Assembly (NCBI RefSeq): GCF_009687905.1
Contig: NZ_BLBG01000003.1
Span: forward strand, 124,001 to 188,000
Reading direction: 5' to 3'
DNA from: Lacticaseibacillus zhaodongensis
GTDB taxonomy: Bacteria; Bacillota; Bacilli; Lactobacillales; Lactobacillaceae
Length of the DNA: 64,000 nucleotides
In this document: positions 29,501 to 39,062 of the stretch, one piece after another
Layout of the letters: each line of letters starts with the position of its first letter
How positions within the stretch are numbered: the stretch's first letter is position 1
Translations under genes and position numbers: made by a program
Notes under the pieces: model-generated
The model's input: the letters and a program-made list of their open reading frames with translations, nothing else
What the model was told of the DNA's origin: nothing
Databases searched by the model: none

Positions 29501-30918
29501 CCGGTGACTACCAGCCAGTCGCCCACAACTACATCAAGGTGCTGTTCGGTGAGGACCACGCCTTCCGGGCCGGGACGATTGGGACGGTCGCGGACAAAAC
29601 CGCATACGGTTACGTGAAGGCATACGAGCGCGATAACGGCCTGATGATTCGCGGTGCCGAAATTGACCGGCTCGCTTCTGGTGCGACCGGGGTTAAGCGG
29701 ACGACTGGCCAGCACCCAGCCGGAATTCTGATTGTCCCCGAAAACATGGATATTTACGACTTCTCGCCGATCCAATATCCAGCCGATGATCAGGATGCAG
29801 CTTGGCGGACGACGCACTTTGATTTCCACTCCATCCATGACAACATTTTGAAAATGGATGTCCTGGGGCATGATGACCCGACCATGATCCGTACCCTGCA
29901 AGATTTGTCCGGGGTCGATCCAAAAACGATTCCAACTGACGATCCGGGCGTCATGGCCTTGTTCTCATCAACCAAATCACTCGGGGTCACCCCAGAACAG
30001 ATCAACTCCAAGACGGGGACACTAGGGGTGCCTGAATTCGGGACCCGCTTTGTCCGCGGCATGCTCGAGGAGACGCACCCGGCCACTTTTGCAGAATTGC
30101 TGCAGATTTCTGGGCTTTCCCACGGTACCGATGTGTGGCTCGGGAATGCCGAAGAATTGGTCAACGATGGCGTTATCTCCCTCAAGGAAGTCATTGGTTG
30201 TCGTGATAACATCATGATGGACTTGATTCACTGGGGGATGGACGATTCGATGGCCTTCAACATCATGGAACACGTGCGTAAAGGCCGCGGGATCCCTGAT
30301 GACTGGCAAAAGGCGATGCGGGATAACCCGAACGTGCCGGACTGGTACATCGATTCCTGCCTCAAAATCAAGTACATGTTCCCTAAGGCCCACGCGACCG
30401 CATACGTCATGATGGCGCTGCGGATTGCTTGGTTTAAGGTTTACTACCCACTGGTTTACTACACGGCCTACTTCTCCGTGCGGGCTGAAGACTTCGATCT
30501 CGTGGCGATGAGCCGCGGTAAGGACGCAGTTAAGGCAGCAATCAAGGAGATCTCCGACAAGGGTAACGAAGCCAGCGCGAAGGAAAAGGGTCTCCAGACC
30601 ATTCTGGAGATTGCTAATGAATGCTTGGAGCGCGGCTTTGAGATCAAGATGGTCGACATCGAGAAGAGTGATGCCCATGACTTCCTGATTGTGGACGACC
30701 ACACCTTGCTGGCCCCATTCCGGGCGATTCCGGGTCTGGGTGAAAACGTGGCAAAACAAATCGTTTCCGCGCGTGAAGAAAAGCCATTCCTGTCGAAGGA
30801 GGACCTCTCCAACCGCGGTAAAGTTTCCAAGACGATTATCGACTACATGACCGAGCAGCACGTCCTCGACGCGCTTCCCGATGAGAACCAGTTGTCACTG
30901 TTTGATAATTTGTTTTAA
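26593..30918 (+). CDS. polC: DNA polymerase III alpha subunit, PolC type
   Basis: 1441 residues, full length. Order: amino domain and OB-fold (to about 330), PHP domain ([15 protein letters not shown] near 335), inserted 3'-5' exonuclease with FDTETTGL near 421, zinc-binding Cys cluster ([16 protein letters not shown]), polymerase core with [10 protein letters not shown] near 962, and helix-hairpin-helix C-end. Main replicase with built-in proofreading in low-GC Gram-positives. SD AAAGGA. Confidence 0.98.
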   Translation: MLDKREMFEKLSEQIQLNPNIANAPAFATATVDSVTVHAKSRRYEFQFTMGEILPYAVFQEFSNALSAAFTDIAQVSLHINVDKPNYDISLIRGYWDYVVSHAQLQSAIVSQQCANITPELRGQTLILPVENDPMRQFFADGPVAALENKYRDLGFGGLTVKPEVDTAAEAANISEFKSKRAEETAALAERAASVIQKASEEHKATAVAVQLGREIKPSENVQQMVTINQEERSVVIEGYAFDVEVRELRSKRKLLTVKLTDYSSSFLVKKFSNNKEDEAVFDQIKQGMWLKVRGSVQEDSYSRELTVNARDMMQVKHAERQDTAEGEKRVELHLHTNMSQMDATNSITDYVKRAAAWGQDAIAVTDHADLQAYPEAHTAAAKAGIKMLYGVEVNLVDDGTPVAYRNDADVPLADQTYVVFDTETTGLSAVYDKVIELAAVKMKDGAVIDSFEEMINPGFALSDFTMNLTHITNEMVQNGGTEEQVFTKFAEFSKDCILVGHNVTFDIGFLNAAHDRLKLPEITQPVIDTLELSRALHPEIKNHKLDSLTKRYNISLENHHRANADAESTGYLMYALFKEAKEMFDWTQLNQLNDRVGTGDAYKQARPVHAIVMATTQAGLKNLFKLVSESMVKYFYRVPRVPRSRLQHYREGLIVGSACERGEVFTAMMQKGVPEARAAAKFYDYLEVQPLANYKQLLESQMVSGPVQLKDIIGKIIKIGEELGKPVVATGDVHYLDPHDAIYRHILINSQGGANPLNRYPLPDVHFRTTDEMLKEFAWLGADKAQELVVTNTHKIADMIDGEITPVKTKLYTPEIPGVNENFERDVMRTAHEWYGEELPTIVAERIKKELKSIIGNGFAVIYNIAQQLVLKSNKDGYLVGSRGSVGSSLAATLSGITEVNPLPPHYRCPNCQYSEFYTKGEYGSGFDLPDKNCPKCGTELIKDGHDIPFETFLGFHGDKVPDIDLNFSGDYQPVAHNYIKVLFGEDHAFRAGTIGTVADKTAYGYVKAYERDNGLMIRGAEIDRLASGATGVKRTTGQHPAGILIVPENMDIYDFSPIQYPADDQDAAWRTTHFDFHSIHDNILKMDVLGHDDPTMIRTLQDLSGVDPKTIPTDDPGVMALFSSTKSLGVTPEQINSKTGTLGVPEFGTRFVRGMLEETHPATFAELLQISGLSHGTDVWLGNAEELVNDGVISLKEVIGCRDNIMMDLIHWGMDDSMAFNIMEHVRKGRGIPDDWQKAMRDNPNVPDWYIDSCLKIKYMFPKAHATAYVMMALRIAWFKVYYPLVYYTAYFSVRAEDFDLVAMSRGKDAVKAAIKEISDKGNEASAKEKGLQTILEIANECLERGFEIKMVDIEKSDAHDFLIVDDHTLLAPFRAIPGLGENVAKQIVSAREEKPFLSKEDLSNRGKVSKTIIDYMTEQHVLDALPDENQLSLFDNLF

Positions 30919-30920
30919 AC

Positions 30921-31040
30921 CAGAGCGGAGCCACCCGGGTTGCTCCTGAGCATCAAGGTGACTTAGGTTTTGACGAAGGGGTTTCTCGTCAAGGCCGAAG
31001 TCATTTTGAGCGGAGGGAGCAGGGTGGCGCAGCTCGCCGA
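30921..31040 (+). repeat. Family I structured repeat, copy C1 (divergent core)
   Basis: Starts two bases after the polC stop. Arms GCCACCC/GGGTGGC, TGCTCC/GGAGCA, GACTT/AAGTC and apical TTGACGA / TCGTCAA; ends GCAGCTCGCC. The core differs from A and B but the outline is the same. Confidence 0.8.
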
Positions 31041-31044
31041 CAAC

Positions 31045-31160
31045 CAGAGCGGAGCGGGGCGCTTAGAAGGCGAGGACTAACGGACTTTTGGAAAAATGCC
31101 GGGCTTTGGCATTATTCCAAAAGTTGGTTAGCCGCAGCCTTCTGCCCCGCGCAGCTCGAC
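31045..31160 (+). repeat. Family I structured repeat, copy C2
   Basis: Arms GAGC/GCTC, GCGGGGC/GCCCCGC, AGAAGGC/GCCTTCT, CTAAC/GTTAG, ACTTTTGGAA/TTCCAAAAGT, apical AATGCC-GGGCTTT-GGCATT. Four bases after C1. Confidence 0.92.
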
Positions 31161-31239
31161 GCGGCACCGTAAGTTCGAAGCATCAAAATTAATGCAGCAC
31201 CATAACCTAGAATGTTTCGAAGTCAAGGGAGGTTTCTCC

Positions 31240-31476
31240 ATGCCCCAATCATCAAAGAAATCCAGTTTATTTGAGGGCTTGCGTGCCGGTGGCTTGAATC
31301 GGCGCCTGTACATCATGGCCGGAACCGCAATCGTGATGAGTGTTGTGGTCTTGATTGCGGGCATCGTCTGTTTAACGCGGGGCCAGTATGGCTACGCGTT
31401 GATGAACTTTGCCGTTATGGCTTTTGTCGGCTTTGCTGGCGTTCGCTTGTGGCGAGATGTTAAGCATCACAGCTAA
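31240..31476 (+). CDS. Hypothetical two-helix membrane protein
   Basis: 78 residues: basic amino end, two membrane helices (AGTAIVMSVVVLIAGIVCL and GYALMNFAVMAFVGFAGVRLW), short basic tail. No family recognised. Start at 31240 follows AAGGGAGG; the reading from 31192 lacks such a site. A single gene between polC repeats and murE, with its own terminator. Confidence 0.75.
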   Translation: MPQSSKKSSLFEGLRAGGLNRRLYIMAGTAIVMSVVVLIAGIVCLTRGQYGYALMNFAVMAFVGFAGVRLWRDVKHHS

Positions 31477-31505
31477 ACTGGTTTTGCTCTAAAACTGAAC
31501 GTAAA

Positions 31506-31546
31506 AAACAAGCAGCCGTTGCGGAACCTCGCGACGGCTGTTTGTT
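31506..31546 (+). terminator. Terminator before murE
   Basis: AACAAGCAGCCGTTGCG paired with CGCGACGGCTGTTTGTT, 6-nt loop. Confidence 0.85.
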
Positions 31547-31650
31547 GACGCATAGAAATATTGCGCACAAAGAGCACAGATAATTCATGACCGGCCGCTA
31601 GCATGAAAAACAGATAGTAATGAGCAGTCGGTTTATGGAGGTAAGACAAT

Positions 31651-33135
31651 ATGTTAGCTAGTGACTTGTGCAAATACCTGTTTCTGGATCCGCCAACGCG
31701 AAGCCAATTGCGGAGCGGCGGCCTGGTGGTGACTAGTTTGACCGCGACGACACAGGCGGTTCGCCCTGGCAGTTGCTACGTTGCAATCAAGGGCGAAAAT
31801 TTTGATGGGCATGAACACCTCGCAGAAGTTTTCGCTGCTGGCGCCACGCTTGCCGTGGTTGAACAGCCGGTGGCACGGGAATTTGCCGATCGCTGTGTTC
31901 GGGTTGCAAACACGCACAAAGCCTTGGCCCAGCTTGCCCAGGCCTTCTATTGTGAGCCGAGTCGCGAACTTAACGTTGTCGGCGTGACGGGAACGAACGG
32001 CAAGACGACGATCACCCAATTGTTCAGCCAGGTCCTGGAGGGTGTGGGCGTGCGAACCGGCGTCATTGGCACCTTGAACATTCGTGATGGCAACCGCATC
32101 GTACCCACGTGCAACACCACGCCAGATGCGTTGACGATGGCCGCAGAGATGCGGGCGATGGTTGCAAACGGGGTGCGGACCTGTGCACTTGAGGTGTCCT
32201 CTGTTGCTTTAGATCAGGGCCGCAGTTGGGGGCTAGATTTTGACACCACCATTTTCACGAACCTGACCGAGGATCATTTGGATTACCACGGGACGATGGC
32301 GAACTACTACGTGGCTAAAAGCAAGTTGTTCATTCAAAACGCAGCTTTTAACGGCCGTGCGAAAACGGCAATCATTAATGGGGATGATGACTACGGCCGA
32401 AAACTGGTCGAGCTGGCAACTGGGACGGCCGTGAACGTGATTACTTACGCGATTGATACCCCGGCGACGGTTCGCGCGCAGCATCTGCAGATGTCGGCGG
32501 CTGGAACCACCTTTTCATTGCTGTTTGGGGGCCAGGAGTATGTTTGCACGATTCCGCTGCTGGGCAAGTTTAATGTGTACAATGTGCTCGCTGTGTTCGC
32601 CGCGGCTTACGTGCAAGGACTGACTGTCGAGCAGATCATCGCGGCTTTGGCGCAGGTTCACGGGGCCCCGGGTCGGATGCAGTTGTTGCAGGCTGCGGAC
32701 AAGATAACTGGTATCGTTGATTATGCGCACACACCAGACGGACTGGAAAAGGTTCTCAGTACTTTAAAACAATTGGAACGGGGGCGGATCATCTGTGTGT
32801 TCGGCTGTGGCGGTGACCGGGACCACGGGAAGCGACCGCTGATGGCGGCCATCGCGGTGCACCTGGCCGATGTTGCAATCATCACGAGCGACAATCCGCG
32901 TAGTGAAGATCCGGAGCAAATTGTGGCGGAGATGGTTGGCCAGCTCGCACCGCAGCAATATCGGCTGGAACTGAATCGCGCCAAAGCTATCAAGCTGGCT
33001 GTCAGTTTGGCCCAACCGGGTGACGTGGTGTTGGTTGCTGGCAAAGGCCATGAGGATTACCAAATCATTGGTAGCGAGCGACTGCACTTTGACGACCGGG
33101 AGGTGCTAGCTGCCGCACTGCAAGAACGATTTTGA
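31651..33135 (+). CDS. murE: MurE, UDP-MurNAc-tripeptide ligase
   Basis: 494 residues, three Mur ligase domains: VGVTGTNGKTT (about 111-120), central ENLTEDHLDYHG region, and C-terminal GKGHEDYQ. Adds the third amino acid of the peptidoglycan stem. Residues 414-417 are DNPR, the motif typical of meso-diaminopimelate-adding MurE; lysine-adding enzymes usually differ there. This hints at a DAP-type wall, to be taken with care. It stands outside any division cluster and feeds into the rimP leader. SD GGAGG. Confidence 0.93.
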   Translation: MLASDLCKYLFLDPPTRSQLRSGGLVVTSLTATTQAVRPGSCYVAIKGENFDGHEHLAEVFAAGATLAVVEQPVAREFADRCVRVANTHKALAQLAQAFYCEPSRELNVVGVTGTNGKTTITQLFSQVLEGVGVRTGVIGTLNIRDGNRIVPTCNTTPDALTMAAEMRAMVANGVRTCALEVSSVALDQGRSWGLDFDTTIFTNLTEDHLDYHGTMANYYVAKSKLFIQNAAFNGRAKTAIINGDDDYGRKLVELATGTAVNVITYAIDTPATVRAQHLQMSAAGTTFSLLFGGQEYVCTIPLLGKFNVYNVLAVFAAAYVQGLTVEQIIAALAQVHGAPGRMQLLQAADKITGIVDYAHTPDGLEKVLSTLKQLERGRIICVFGCGGDRDHGKRPLMAAIAVHLADVAIITSDNPRSEDPEQIVAEMVGQLAPQQYRLELNRAKAIKLAVSLAQPGDVVLVAGKGHEDYQIIGSERLHFDDREVLAAALQERF

Positions 33136-33217
33136 CGGTTGTTGATAACTATTTACTCGTGGGTTGATTGAGGAGGGCTAGTCGTGTTCAGACCGGCCGC
33201 CTGTCAGTTATTTTTAC

Positions 33218-33246
33218 TTGTCACCCTGCTAATATTATGCTATCCT
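33218..33246 (+). promoter_or_regulatory. Promoter of rimP-nusA-infB operon
   Basis: TTGTCA, 17-bp spacer, TATCCT, about 90 bases before the rimP ATG and upstream of the leader terminator. Confidence 0.8.
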
Positions 33247-33272
33247 GTAATTAGAATTTTTAGACCTCGGTC

Positions 33273-33299
33273 GAGTGAGCAGCGATGCTCACTCTTTTT
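33273..33299 (+). terminator. Leader terminator (attenuator) of rimP-nusA operon
   Basis: Perfect 9-bp stem GAGTGAGCA / TGCTCACTC with GCGA loop and five Ts, between promoter and first gene. NusA-dependent attenuation of its own operon is known in Bacillus; the same logic is plausible here. Confidence 0.85.
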
Positions 33300-33333
33300 A
33301 TTGCAAGGGACCGATACAAGGGAGGTACGGAAA

Positions 33334-33807
33334 ATGAGCACGGTAATTGATACCGTTAGTGAGATTGTGCAGCCGATTCTGGCCAAACATGACTACTACT
33401 TGGCAGACGTAGAGTTTGTTAAGGAGGGTGGCAACTGGTACTTGCGCGTTTACATCGACAAGAAGGGGGGCATCACCCTCGACGATTGTGTGGTTGTGAA
33501 TGACGAACTCAGCGAAGCCATGGATAACCTCGACCCCGACCCGATTCCGCAGGCGTACTACTTGGAGGTTTCAAGTCCAGGCGCCGAGCGGCCACTGAAG
33601 ACGGAAGAAGATATGAAGAACTCCGTTGGGGAGTACATCCACATCTCACTCTTCCAGAAGCAGGATGGACAGAAAGTATATGAAGGCACACTCGATAAGT
33701 TGACCCCAGACAGTTTGACACTCACAATTAAGGTTAAGGGCAGACCCAAGACCCTTGAGTTTGACCGGAAAAATATTGCCAAGGCGCGTCTGGCCATCGA
33801 GTTCTAG
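33334..33807 (+). CDS. rimP: Ribosome maturation factor RimP
   Basis: 157 residues: DYYLADVEFVKEGGNWYLRVYIDKKGGI and LEVSSPGAERPLK are diagnostic. Needed for 30S assembly. ATG at 33334 after GGGAGG gives the normal length. First gene of the nusA-infB operon. Confidence 0.96.
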   Translation: MSTVIDTVSEIVQPILAKHDYYLADVEFVKEGGNWYLRVYIDKKGGITLDDCVVVNDELSEAMDNLDPDPIPQAYYLEVSSPGAERPLKTEEDMKNSVGEYIHISLFQKQDGQKVYEGTLDKLTPDSLTLTIKVKGRPKTLEFDRKNIAKARLAIEF

Positions 33808-33833
33808 AGTTTGCACATAAAGGAAGGGTACAC

Positions 33834-35072
33834 ATGTCTAAGGAAATGTTAGAGGCACTTGATGCCTTAGAAACAGAAAAGGGCGTTAAAAAGGACGTTG
33901 TCATTGAAGCCCTTGAAGCTGCGCTGACCAGTGCGTACAAGCGTAACTACAACCAGGCTTCCAACGTTGAGGTCACCTTCGATAAGAAGAAGGGTGACAT
34001 CAAGGTTTTCGCTGTTAAGGAAGTAACCGAAGAAGTCTTCGATTCCCGCCTTGAAGTTAGCCTGAAGGACGCCTTGGCAATCAACAAGGCTTACGAGATC
34101 GGCGACGAGATCCGCTTTGAAGTCACACCAAAAGACTTCGGCCGGATTGCTGCCCAGACCGCTAAACAAGTCATCATGCAGCGGGTCCGCGAAGCTGAGC
34201 GCTCAATTGTCTACGATGAATACTCAAAGTACGAAAACGAAATTATGCAAGGTGTTGTTGAACGCCGCGACAATAAGTTCGTTTACGTGTCCTTGGGCAA
34301 AATCGAGGCTGTGCTTGGTAAGTCCGACCAGATGCCAAACGAGCGTTATGAGGCCCACGATCACGTTAAGGTTTACGTGACCAAGGTTGAAAACAACGCC
34401 AAGGGGCCCCAAGTCTTCGTTAGCCGGACAGCTCCTGGTTTGGTCAAGCGCCTGTTCGAGCAGGAAGTTCCCGAAATTTTTGATGGCACCGTTGAGATTG
34501 TGGGTATTGCCCGCGAGGCCGGCGACCGGACGAAGATTGCGGTCCGCAGCACCAACCCAGACGTTGACGCTGTCGGGACAACAGTTGGCCCCCGTGGCTC
34601 ACGGGTGCAGGCCGTTGTCAGCGAACTTTCCGGCGAGAACATGGATGTTGTACAATGGGAAGAGGACGCATCTGACTACATCGCCAATGCACTTAACCCA
34701 GCGCAAGTTATCGCCGTGCAGTTTAACGATGAGGATAACGAACGCAGTGCAACCGTCATCGTGCCTGATTACCAGCTCTCACTGGCAATCGGTAAGAAGG
34801 GTCAGAACGCCCGCCTCGCAGCGAAACTCACTGGATTCAAGATTGATATCAAGCCTGAATCTGAAGTGGAGTTCGTTGACGACGAAGAGCTGACCGCTGA
34901 AGATGAAGATGTTGAGGGTACTGAAGCGGATGTGCTTGCAGCTGGCGACACAGCTGCCGAAGACGTTGCTGCCGATGATGCTGCGGAAGACACTGCTGAA
35001 GATGCAGATACGACCGATGCTGCCGCAGATGACGCAACACCTGATTCTGATACTGATTCAGACGAGAACTAG
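33834..35072 (+). CDS. nusA: Transcription factor NusA
   Basis: 412 residues: amino RNAP-binding domain, S1 domain (about 130-200), KH1 and KH2 (TVGPRGSRVQAVV and AIGKKGQNARLAAKL). After KH2 there is an acidic Ala/Asp/Glu-rich tail of about 60 residues, longer than in Bacillus NusA, with no acidic-repeat homology to the Gram-negative C-end. Modulates pausing, termination and antitermination; may regulate the terminator in its own leader. Confidence 0.97.
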   Translation: MSKEMLEALDALETEKGVKKDVVIEALEAALTSAYKRNYNQASNVEVTFDKKKGDIKVFAVKEVTEEVFDSRLEVSLKDALAINKAYEIGDEIRFEVTPKDFGRIAAQTAKQVIMQRVREAERSIVYDEYSKYENEIMQGVVERRDNKFVYVSLGKIEAVLGKSDQMPNERYEAHDHVKVYVTKVENNAKGPQVFVSRTAPGLVKRLFEQEVPEIFDGTVEIVGIAREAGDRTKIAVRSTNPDVDAVGTTVGPRGSRVQAVVSELSGENMDVVQWEEDASDYIANALNPAQVIAVQFNDEDNERSATVIVPDYQLSLAIGKKGQNARLAAKLTGFKIDIKPESEVEFVDDEELTAEDEDVEGTEADVLAAGDTAAEDVAADDAAEDTAEDADTTDAAADDATPDSDTDSDEN

Positions 35073-35087
35073 TAGGAGGTGGCCGCA

Positions 35088-35387
35088 ATGAAGCCGCGTA
35101 AAGTTCCAATGCGAAAAGATCTCCTGACGGGTGAGATGCACCCCAAGAAGGAAATGGTTCGGATTGTGAAGTTAAAAGACGACACGCTGGAAATCGATCC
35201 TAGTGGGAAGAAGTCTGGCCGGGGTGCATACGTTGCACTGAATCCGGACGGGGTGAAGGCAGCCGCGCAGAAACACGTTCTTGAGTCTGCGTTTGGGATC
35301 AAGGTTGACGCGCAGTTTTACGACGACCTGTTCGCCTATGTCGATCACCAGAAGGCGCGCCGGGAATTATTTGGCGATAAGGCATGA
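35088..35387 (+). CDS. rnpM: YlxR / RnpM RNA-binding protein
   Basis: 99 residues; KPRKVPMRKDLLTGEMHPKKEMVRIV and KKSGRGAYV are the YlxR signature. In Bacillus this protein binds RNase P RNA and lowers its activity. Start ATG 35088 chosen over GTG 35079, which overlaps the AGGAGGT ribosome site. Overlaps the next gene by 4 bases. Confidence 0.92.
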   Translation: MKPRKVPMRKDLLTGEMHPKKEMVRIVKLKDDTLEIDPSGKKSGRGAYVALNPDGVKAAAQKHVLESAFGIKVDAQFYDDLFAYVDHQKARRELFGDKA

Positions 35388-35686
35388 GTGACAAAGAGCG
35401 ACTCATGAACCTTCTTGGGTTGGCACAGCGGGCTGGCAAAACTGAGACCGGAACGGATTTTGTTCTCACGGCCATCCAGCAACAGAAGGCGCGACTTGTA
35501 ATCATTGCGAGTGACGCCAGCGCTAATCTAAGTAAAAAGATCAATGATAAGGGCAACTTTTACAAGGTGCAGGTCGCTAGCCCAATAACGGGCGCCGAAC
35601 TGAGCACCGCGGTCGGCCACAAACGGTCCGTAATTGCAATTATGGATCCGGGTTTTGCTAAGGCCATCGCTAAGCTGCTGCAGTGA
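35384..35686 (+). CDS. rplGA: L7Ae-family K-turn-binding protein (YlxQ)
   Basis: 100 residues, L7Ae/L30e/S12e/Gadd45 fold: [35 protein letters not shown]. Binds kink-turn RNA. Constant member of the nusA-infB operon. Confidence 0.92.
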   Translation: MSDKERLMNLLGLAQRAGKTETGTDFVLTAIQQQKARLVIIASDASANLSKKINDKGNFYKVQVASPITGAELSTAVGHKRSVIAIMDPGFAKAIAKLLQ

Positions 35687-35705
35687 TGAAGAGGAGCGTG
35701 AACAT

Positions 35706-38534
35706 ATGGGCAAAAAACGTGTATACGAGCTTGCTAAGGAGATCGGTGTCTCAAGCAAGACCGTGATTGAAAACGCACAAAAGCGTGGGATTAACGTTAG
35801 CAACAATATGAATACTATTAATGAACAGGATGAAGCGACTATCAGAAAAGAATTGACGAAGGATACAAAGCCAGCTGTAAAGCCAGAAGTTAAGGCCGCA
35901 AGCAAGCCAGAAGTTAAGAGCGAAATTAAGAGTGAACCTAAGGCAGCTGCCAAGCCAGCAACTAAGCCTGCAGTTCACACCGACGCTAAGGCTGAAGTTA
36001 AGATCGAAAAGCCCGGCACGATTCACGCAACGCATGTGACTCCTACCGGTAAGACTAAGATCAGCAAGAACGCGATTCGTCGTCCCGGAACACAGGGTGC
36101 TAGCCGTGGGAACCATAACCACACTGCTGGTAACGAGCAGAGTCACCGCAATACGAACTCTGCTAATGGCAGCAACAATGGCCCACGCACCAACAGTCGT
36201 GGGGGTCAGAACTCTGGTAACCGCAACGGTAACCAGAATAACAATCGCGGCGGCCAGAGTTCTAACTATCGTGGCGGGAACCAGAGCAACAACCGTTACG
36301 GACAGGGTAGAAACAACACCCAGCGTCCGGCAGCAGCGCCACGGCCAAACCTTGGTCGGGTAGCAGCAGCTGCAGAGCGTTTGCGTCAGCGCCAGCAGAG
36401 CGAATTCCAGACCTCCGCAGCACCAATCGGCCGTTACGAAGAACCAAAGCCAGCCAAGAAGGTTGAAACACCAGCAGCAAAGCCAGCCGCAGCACAGCAG
36501 AGTGCTAAGCCAGCAGCAAGTGCTGCAAAGCAAGCACCTGCACGTAGCCAAGCTACAAGTCAGCCGACCACTACTAACACTGCTAGTCACAACACAAACA
36601 CGAACAGCAGTCAGTCTAGCAATGGTAGCCGCTCAACCAGTTCCAACAACCGTCAGCGCAACTACCGCACTGGTCGTGAAACCCCATACAAGGGCAAGCG
36701 GAACAAGCGCGGCAAGCGTAATCGTCGTAATGAAGCACCTAAGAAGCCAATGCCACAGCGTAAGGATCGGCCATTACCAGAAACATTGGTTTACACGGTC
36801 GGCATGAACGCGCAGGATCTGGGTAAGCTTTTGCACCGTGAACCAGCTGAAATCATCAAGAAGTTGTTCATGCTCGGCGTGATGGTCAACCAGAACCAGA
36901 GTCTGGACAAGGACACAATCGAACTGGTTGCTACCGATTACGGCATTGACGCACAAGAAAAGGTCGAGGAAGATATCACCGACCTGGACAAGGTGTTCAA
37001 GGCTGAAAACGAGAGCACCGAGAACCTCAAGGCCCGCGCCCCAGTGGTTACCATCATGGGTCACGTTGACCATGGTAAGACGACCCTGCTTGACAAGCTG
37101 CGCCACACACACGTTACCGAAGGCGAAGCCGGTGGGATCACCCAGCATATTGGTGCTTACCAAGTGCGCTTGAACGACCGTCTCATCACCTTCCTGGACA
37201 CCCCGGGGCACGCTGCCTTCACCAACATGCGTGCGCGTGGTGCTGACATCACCGATATTGTCGTGCTGGTTGTTGCTGCTGATGATGGGGTAATGCCACA
37301 AACCATCGAAGCGATTAACCATGCGCGTGCTGCTAACGCCCCAATTATCGTTGCGGTCAACAAGATCGATAAGCCGGGTGCTAATCCAGAACATGTTATC
37401 GAACAGCTCGCCAAGTACGACCTGATTCCTGAAGACTGGGGTGGCGACACCATCTTCGTTGAAATCTCTGCGAAGTTTGGCAAGAACATCGACCAGTTGC
37501 TCGAAATGATTCTGCTTGAAGCGGACATGCTTGAACTTAAGGCTAACCCTAAACAGAAGGCTGTCGGTACTGTTATCGAAGCCCGTCTGGACAAGGGTAA
37601 AGGTCCAGTTGCGACCGTCCTCGTTCAGCAAGGGACTTTGCACATCGGGGATCCTGTCGTTGTCGGGAACACCTTTGGCCGCATTCGGAATATGACCAAC
37701 GACCGTGGCCGCCGCGTCAAGGAAGCTGGGCCAAGCATGCCAGTTGAAATTACTGGGATGTCTGATGTGCCGCAGTCCGCTGACCACCTGGTTGTCTTCG
37801 AAGATGAGAAGACTGCTCGGGCTGCCGGTGAAGAACGTGCAAAGCGCGCTCAGGACAAGAACCGTGAAGCTAAGAACACCGTAACCCTTGATAACCTCTT
37901 CGAATCAATGAAGGAAGGGCAACTCAAGGAAGTTGACGTCATCATCAAGGGTGATGTTCAGGGTTCTGTTGAAGCAATCGACAACTCCCTGCGCAAAATT
38001 CAGGTTGAGGGTGTCCGGGTCAACATCATTCACAAGGCCGTTGGTGCCATCACGGAATCTGATGTTACCCTGGCCAGCGCTTCTAACGCGATCATCATCG
38101 GCTTCAACGTGCGGCCAACCGCACAGGCACGGGCTCAGGCTGATTCCGATAACGTTGATATTCGTCTGCACAGTGTCATTTACAAGGCAATCGACGAAAT
38201 TGAAGCTGCCATGAAGGGTATGCTCGAACCTGTCTACGAAGAAAAGACGACTGGTTCCCTGACGGTTCGTGAGACCATCAAGGTTTCTAAGGTCGGTACG
38301 ATTGCCGGCTGTATCGTTGATTCTGGTTACATTACCCGCGATGCCGGCGTCCGCGTGATTCGCGACGGGATCGTTGTTCACGAAGGCAAGCTTGGTTCAC
38401 TACGTCGCTTCAAGGACGATGTGAAGGAAGTTAAGTCCGGCTTCGAATGTGGTCTCTCAATTGAGAGCTACAACGACATCAAGGTTGATGATCAGATTGA
38501 AGCTTACACGATGGAAGAAGTGCCCGTTAAGTAA
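35706..38534 (+). CDS. infB: Translation initiation factor IF-2
   Basis: 942 residues. Amino IF2_N helix ([20 protein letters not shown]), then about 300 residues of low complexity: Lys/Pro/Ala-rich, then a strongly Asn/Gly/Arg/Gln-rich stretch about residues 135-235, then Ala/Ser-rich. The second IF2_N domain starts near residue 358. GTPase motifs GHVDHGKT (near 453), [14 protein letters not shown]. Positions initiator tRNA on the 30S. Start 35706 after GAGGAG; the earlier in-frame ATG at 35634 lies inside ylxQ. Confidence 0.97.
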   Translation: MGKKRVYELAKEIGVSSKTVIENAQKRGINVSNNMNTINEQDEATIRKELTKDTKPAVKPEVKAASKPEVKSEIKSEPKAAAKPATKPAVHTDAKAEVKIEKPGTIHATHVTPTGKTKISKNAIRRPGTQGASRGNHNHTAGNEQSHRNTNSANGSNNGPRTNSRGGQNSGNRNGNQNNNRGGQSSNYRGGNQSNNRYGQGRNNTQRPAAAPRPNLGRVAAAAERLRQRQQSEFQTSAAPIGRYEEPKPAKKVETPAAKPAAAQQSAKPAASAAKQAPARSQATSQPTTTNTASHNTNTNSSQSSNGSRSTSSNNRQRNYRTGRETPYKGKRNKRGKRNRRNEAPKKPMPQRKDRPLPETLVYTVGMNAQDLGKLLHREPAEIIKKLFMLGVMVNQNQSLDKDTIELVATDYGIDAQEKVEEDITDLDKVFKAENESTENLKARAPVVTIMGHVDHGKTTLLDKLRHTHVTEGEAGGITQHIGAYQVRLNDRLITFLDTPGHAAFTNMRARGADITDIVVLVVAADDGVMPQTIEAINHARAANAPIIVAVNKIDKPGANPEHVIEQLAKYDLIPEDWGGDTIFVEISAKFGKNIDQLLEMILLEADMLELKANPKQKAVGTVIEARLDKGKGPVATVLVQQGTLHIGDPVVVGNTFGRIRNMTNDRGRRVKEAGPSMPVEITGMSDVPQSADHLVVFEDEKTARAAGEERAKRAQDKNREAKNTVTLDNLFESMKEGQLKEVDVIIKGDVQGSVEAIDNSLRKIQVEGVRVNIIHKAVGAITESDVTLASASNAIIIGFNVRPTAQARAQADSDNVDIRLHSVIYKAIDEIEAAMKGMLEPVYEEKTTGSLTVRETIKVSKVGTIAGCIVDSGYITRDAGVRVIRDGIVVHEGKLGSLRRFKDDVKEVKSGFECGLSIESYNDIKVDDQIEAYTMEEVPVK

Positions 38535-38582
38535 AGTGCTTTTCCGGTGCGTTTGTACCAGATTGGCAAGTAAGGAGCGACT

Positions 38583-38960
38583 ATGAAGCATCGTATTGGA
38601 CGAGTTGAAACACAGATTCAGCGCGAAGTTGACGACATCCTCCTCAAGCTGGTTAATGACCACCGTGTTAACGGTGTGACCATTACCGGGGTTGAGCTTA
38701 CTGGGGACCTGCAGCAGGCGACAGTCTACTACAGCACCCTGCAGGACGACGAGAAGACCAAGGCGCAGGCTCAAGAAGGTTTGGATAAGGCTACTGGTCT
38801 TATCCGCCGGGAAGTTGGCAAACGCATCCGTTTGTTCAAGGTGCCAACCATGACTTTTGCCCGGGATGAATCTGTTGAGTACGGGGCCAAAATCGACCGA
38901 CTGATTGCTGAGGCCCGGAAGATTGACGATATGACACCGAAAAATGATTCAGAAGACTAG
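38583..38960 (+). CDS. rbfA: Ribosome-binding factor A
   Basis: 125 residues, KH-like fold: RIGRVETQIQREVDDIL and GDLQQATVYYS. 30S maturation at helix 1 of 16S rRNA. A terminator after it separates it from the TerC gene. Confidence 0.95.
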   Translation: MKHRIGRVETQIQREVDDILLKLVNDHRVNGVTITGVELTGDLQQATVYYSTLQDDEKTKAQAQEGLDKATGLIRREVGKRIRLFKVPTMTFARDESVEYGAKIDRLIAEARKIDDMTPKNDSED

Positions 38961-38983
38961 GTTGAACTAGTTTTAATAACCGT

Positions 38984-39022
38984 CAAAATGGGACGTCTGG
39001 TGCAAGCCGGCGTCCCATTTTG
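38984..39022 (+). terminator. Terminator after rbfA
   Basis: CAAAATGGGACG / CGTCCCATTTTG hairpin with a 15-nt loop. Confidence 0.88.
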
Positions 39023-39062
39023 TTGTGGCAAAGAGTAGAATGTTACTAAGTAGTTTTAATTA

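Larger units (their letters stand above)
33184..33333 (+). other. In-frame upstream extension of rimP with own SD
   Basis: GTG at 33184 has an excellent GAGGAGGG six bases before it and reads 50 codons, without stop, in frame into rimP. The extension contains a hydrophobic stretch (LFLLVTLLILCYPVIRIF). It would be made only from read-through of murE, because the rimP promoter lies inside it. Unproven. Confidence 0.35.

Noticed and set aside
29110-30861. Long minus-strand open frames in polC
   Set aside because: Opposite to a full-length conserved polymerase; composition and lack of start signals indicate shadows.
35751-36590. 279-codon open frame on the minus strand across infB
   Set aside because: Shadow of the low-complexity region of infB: Cys/Leu/Val-rich translation, no ribosome site, and the plus frame is clearly IF-2.
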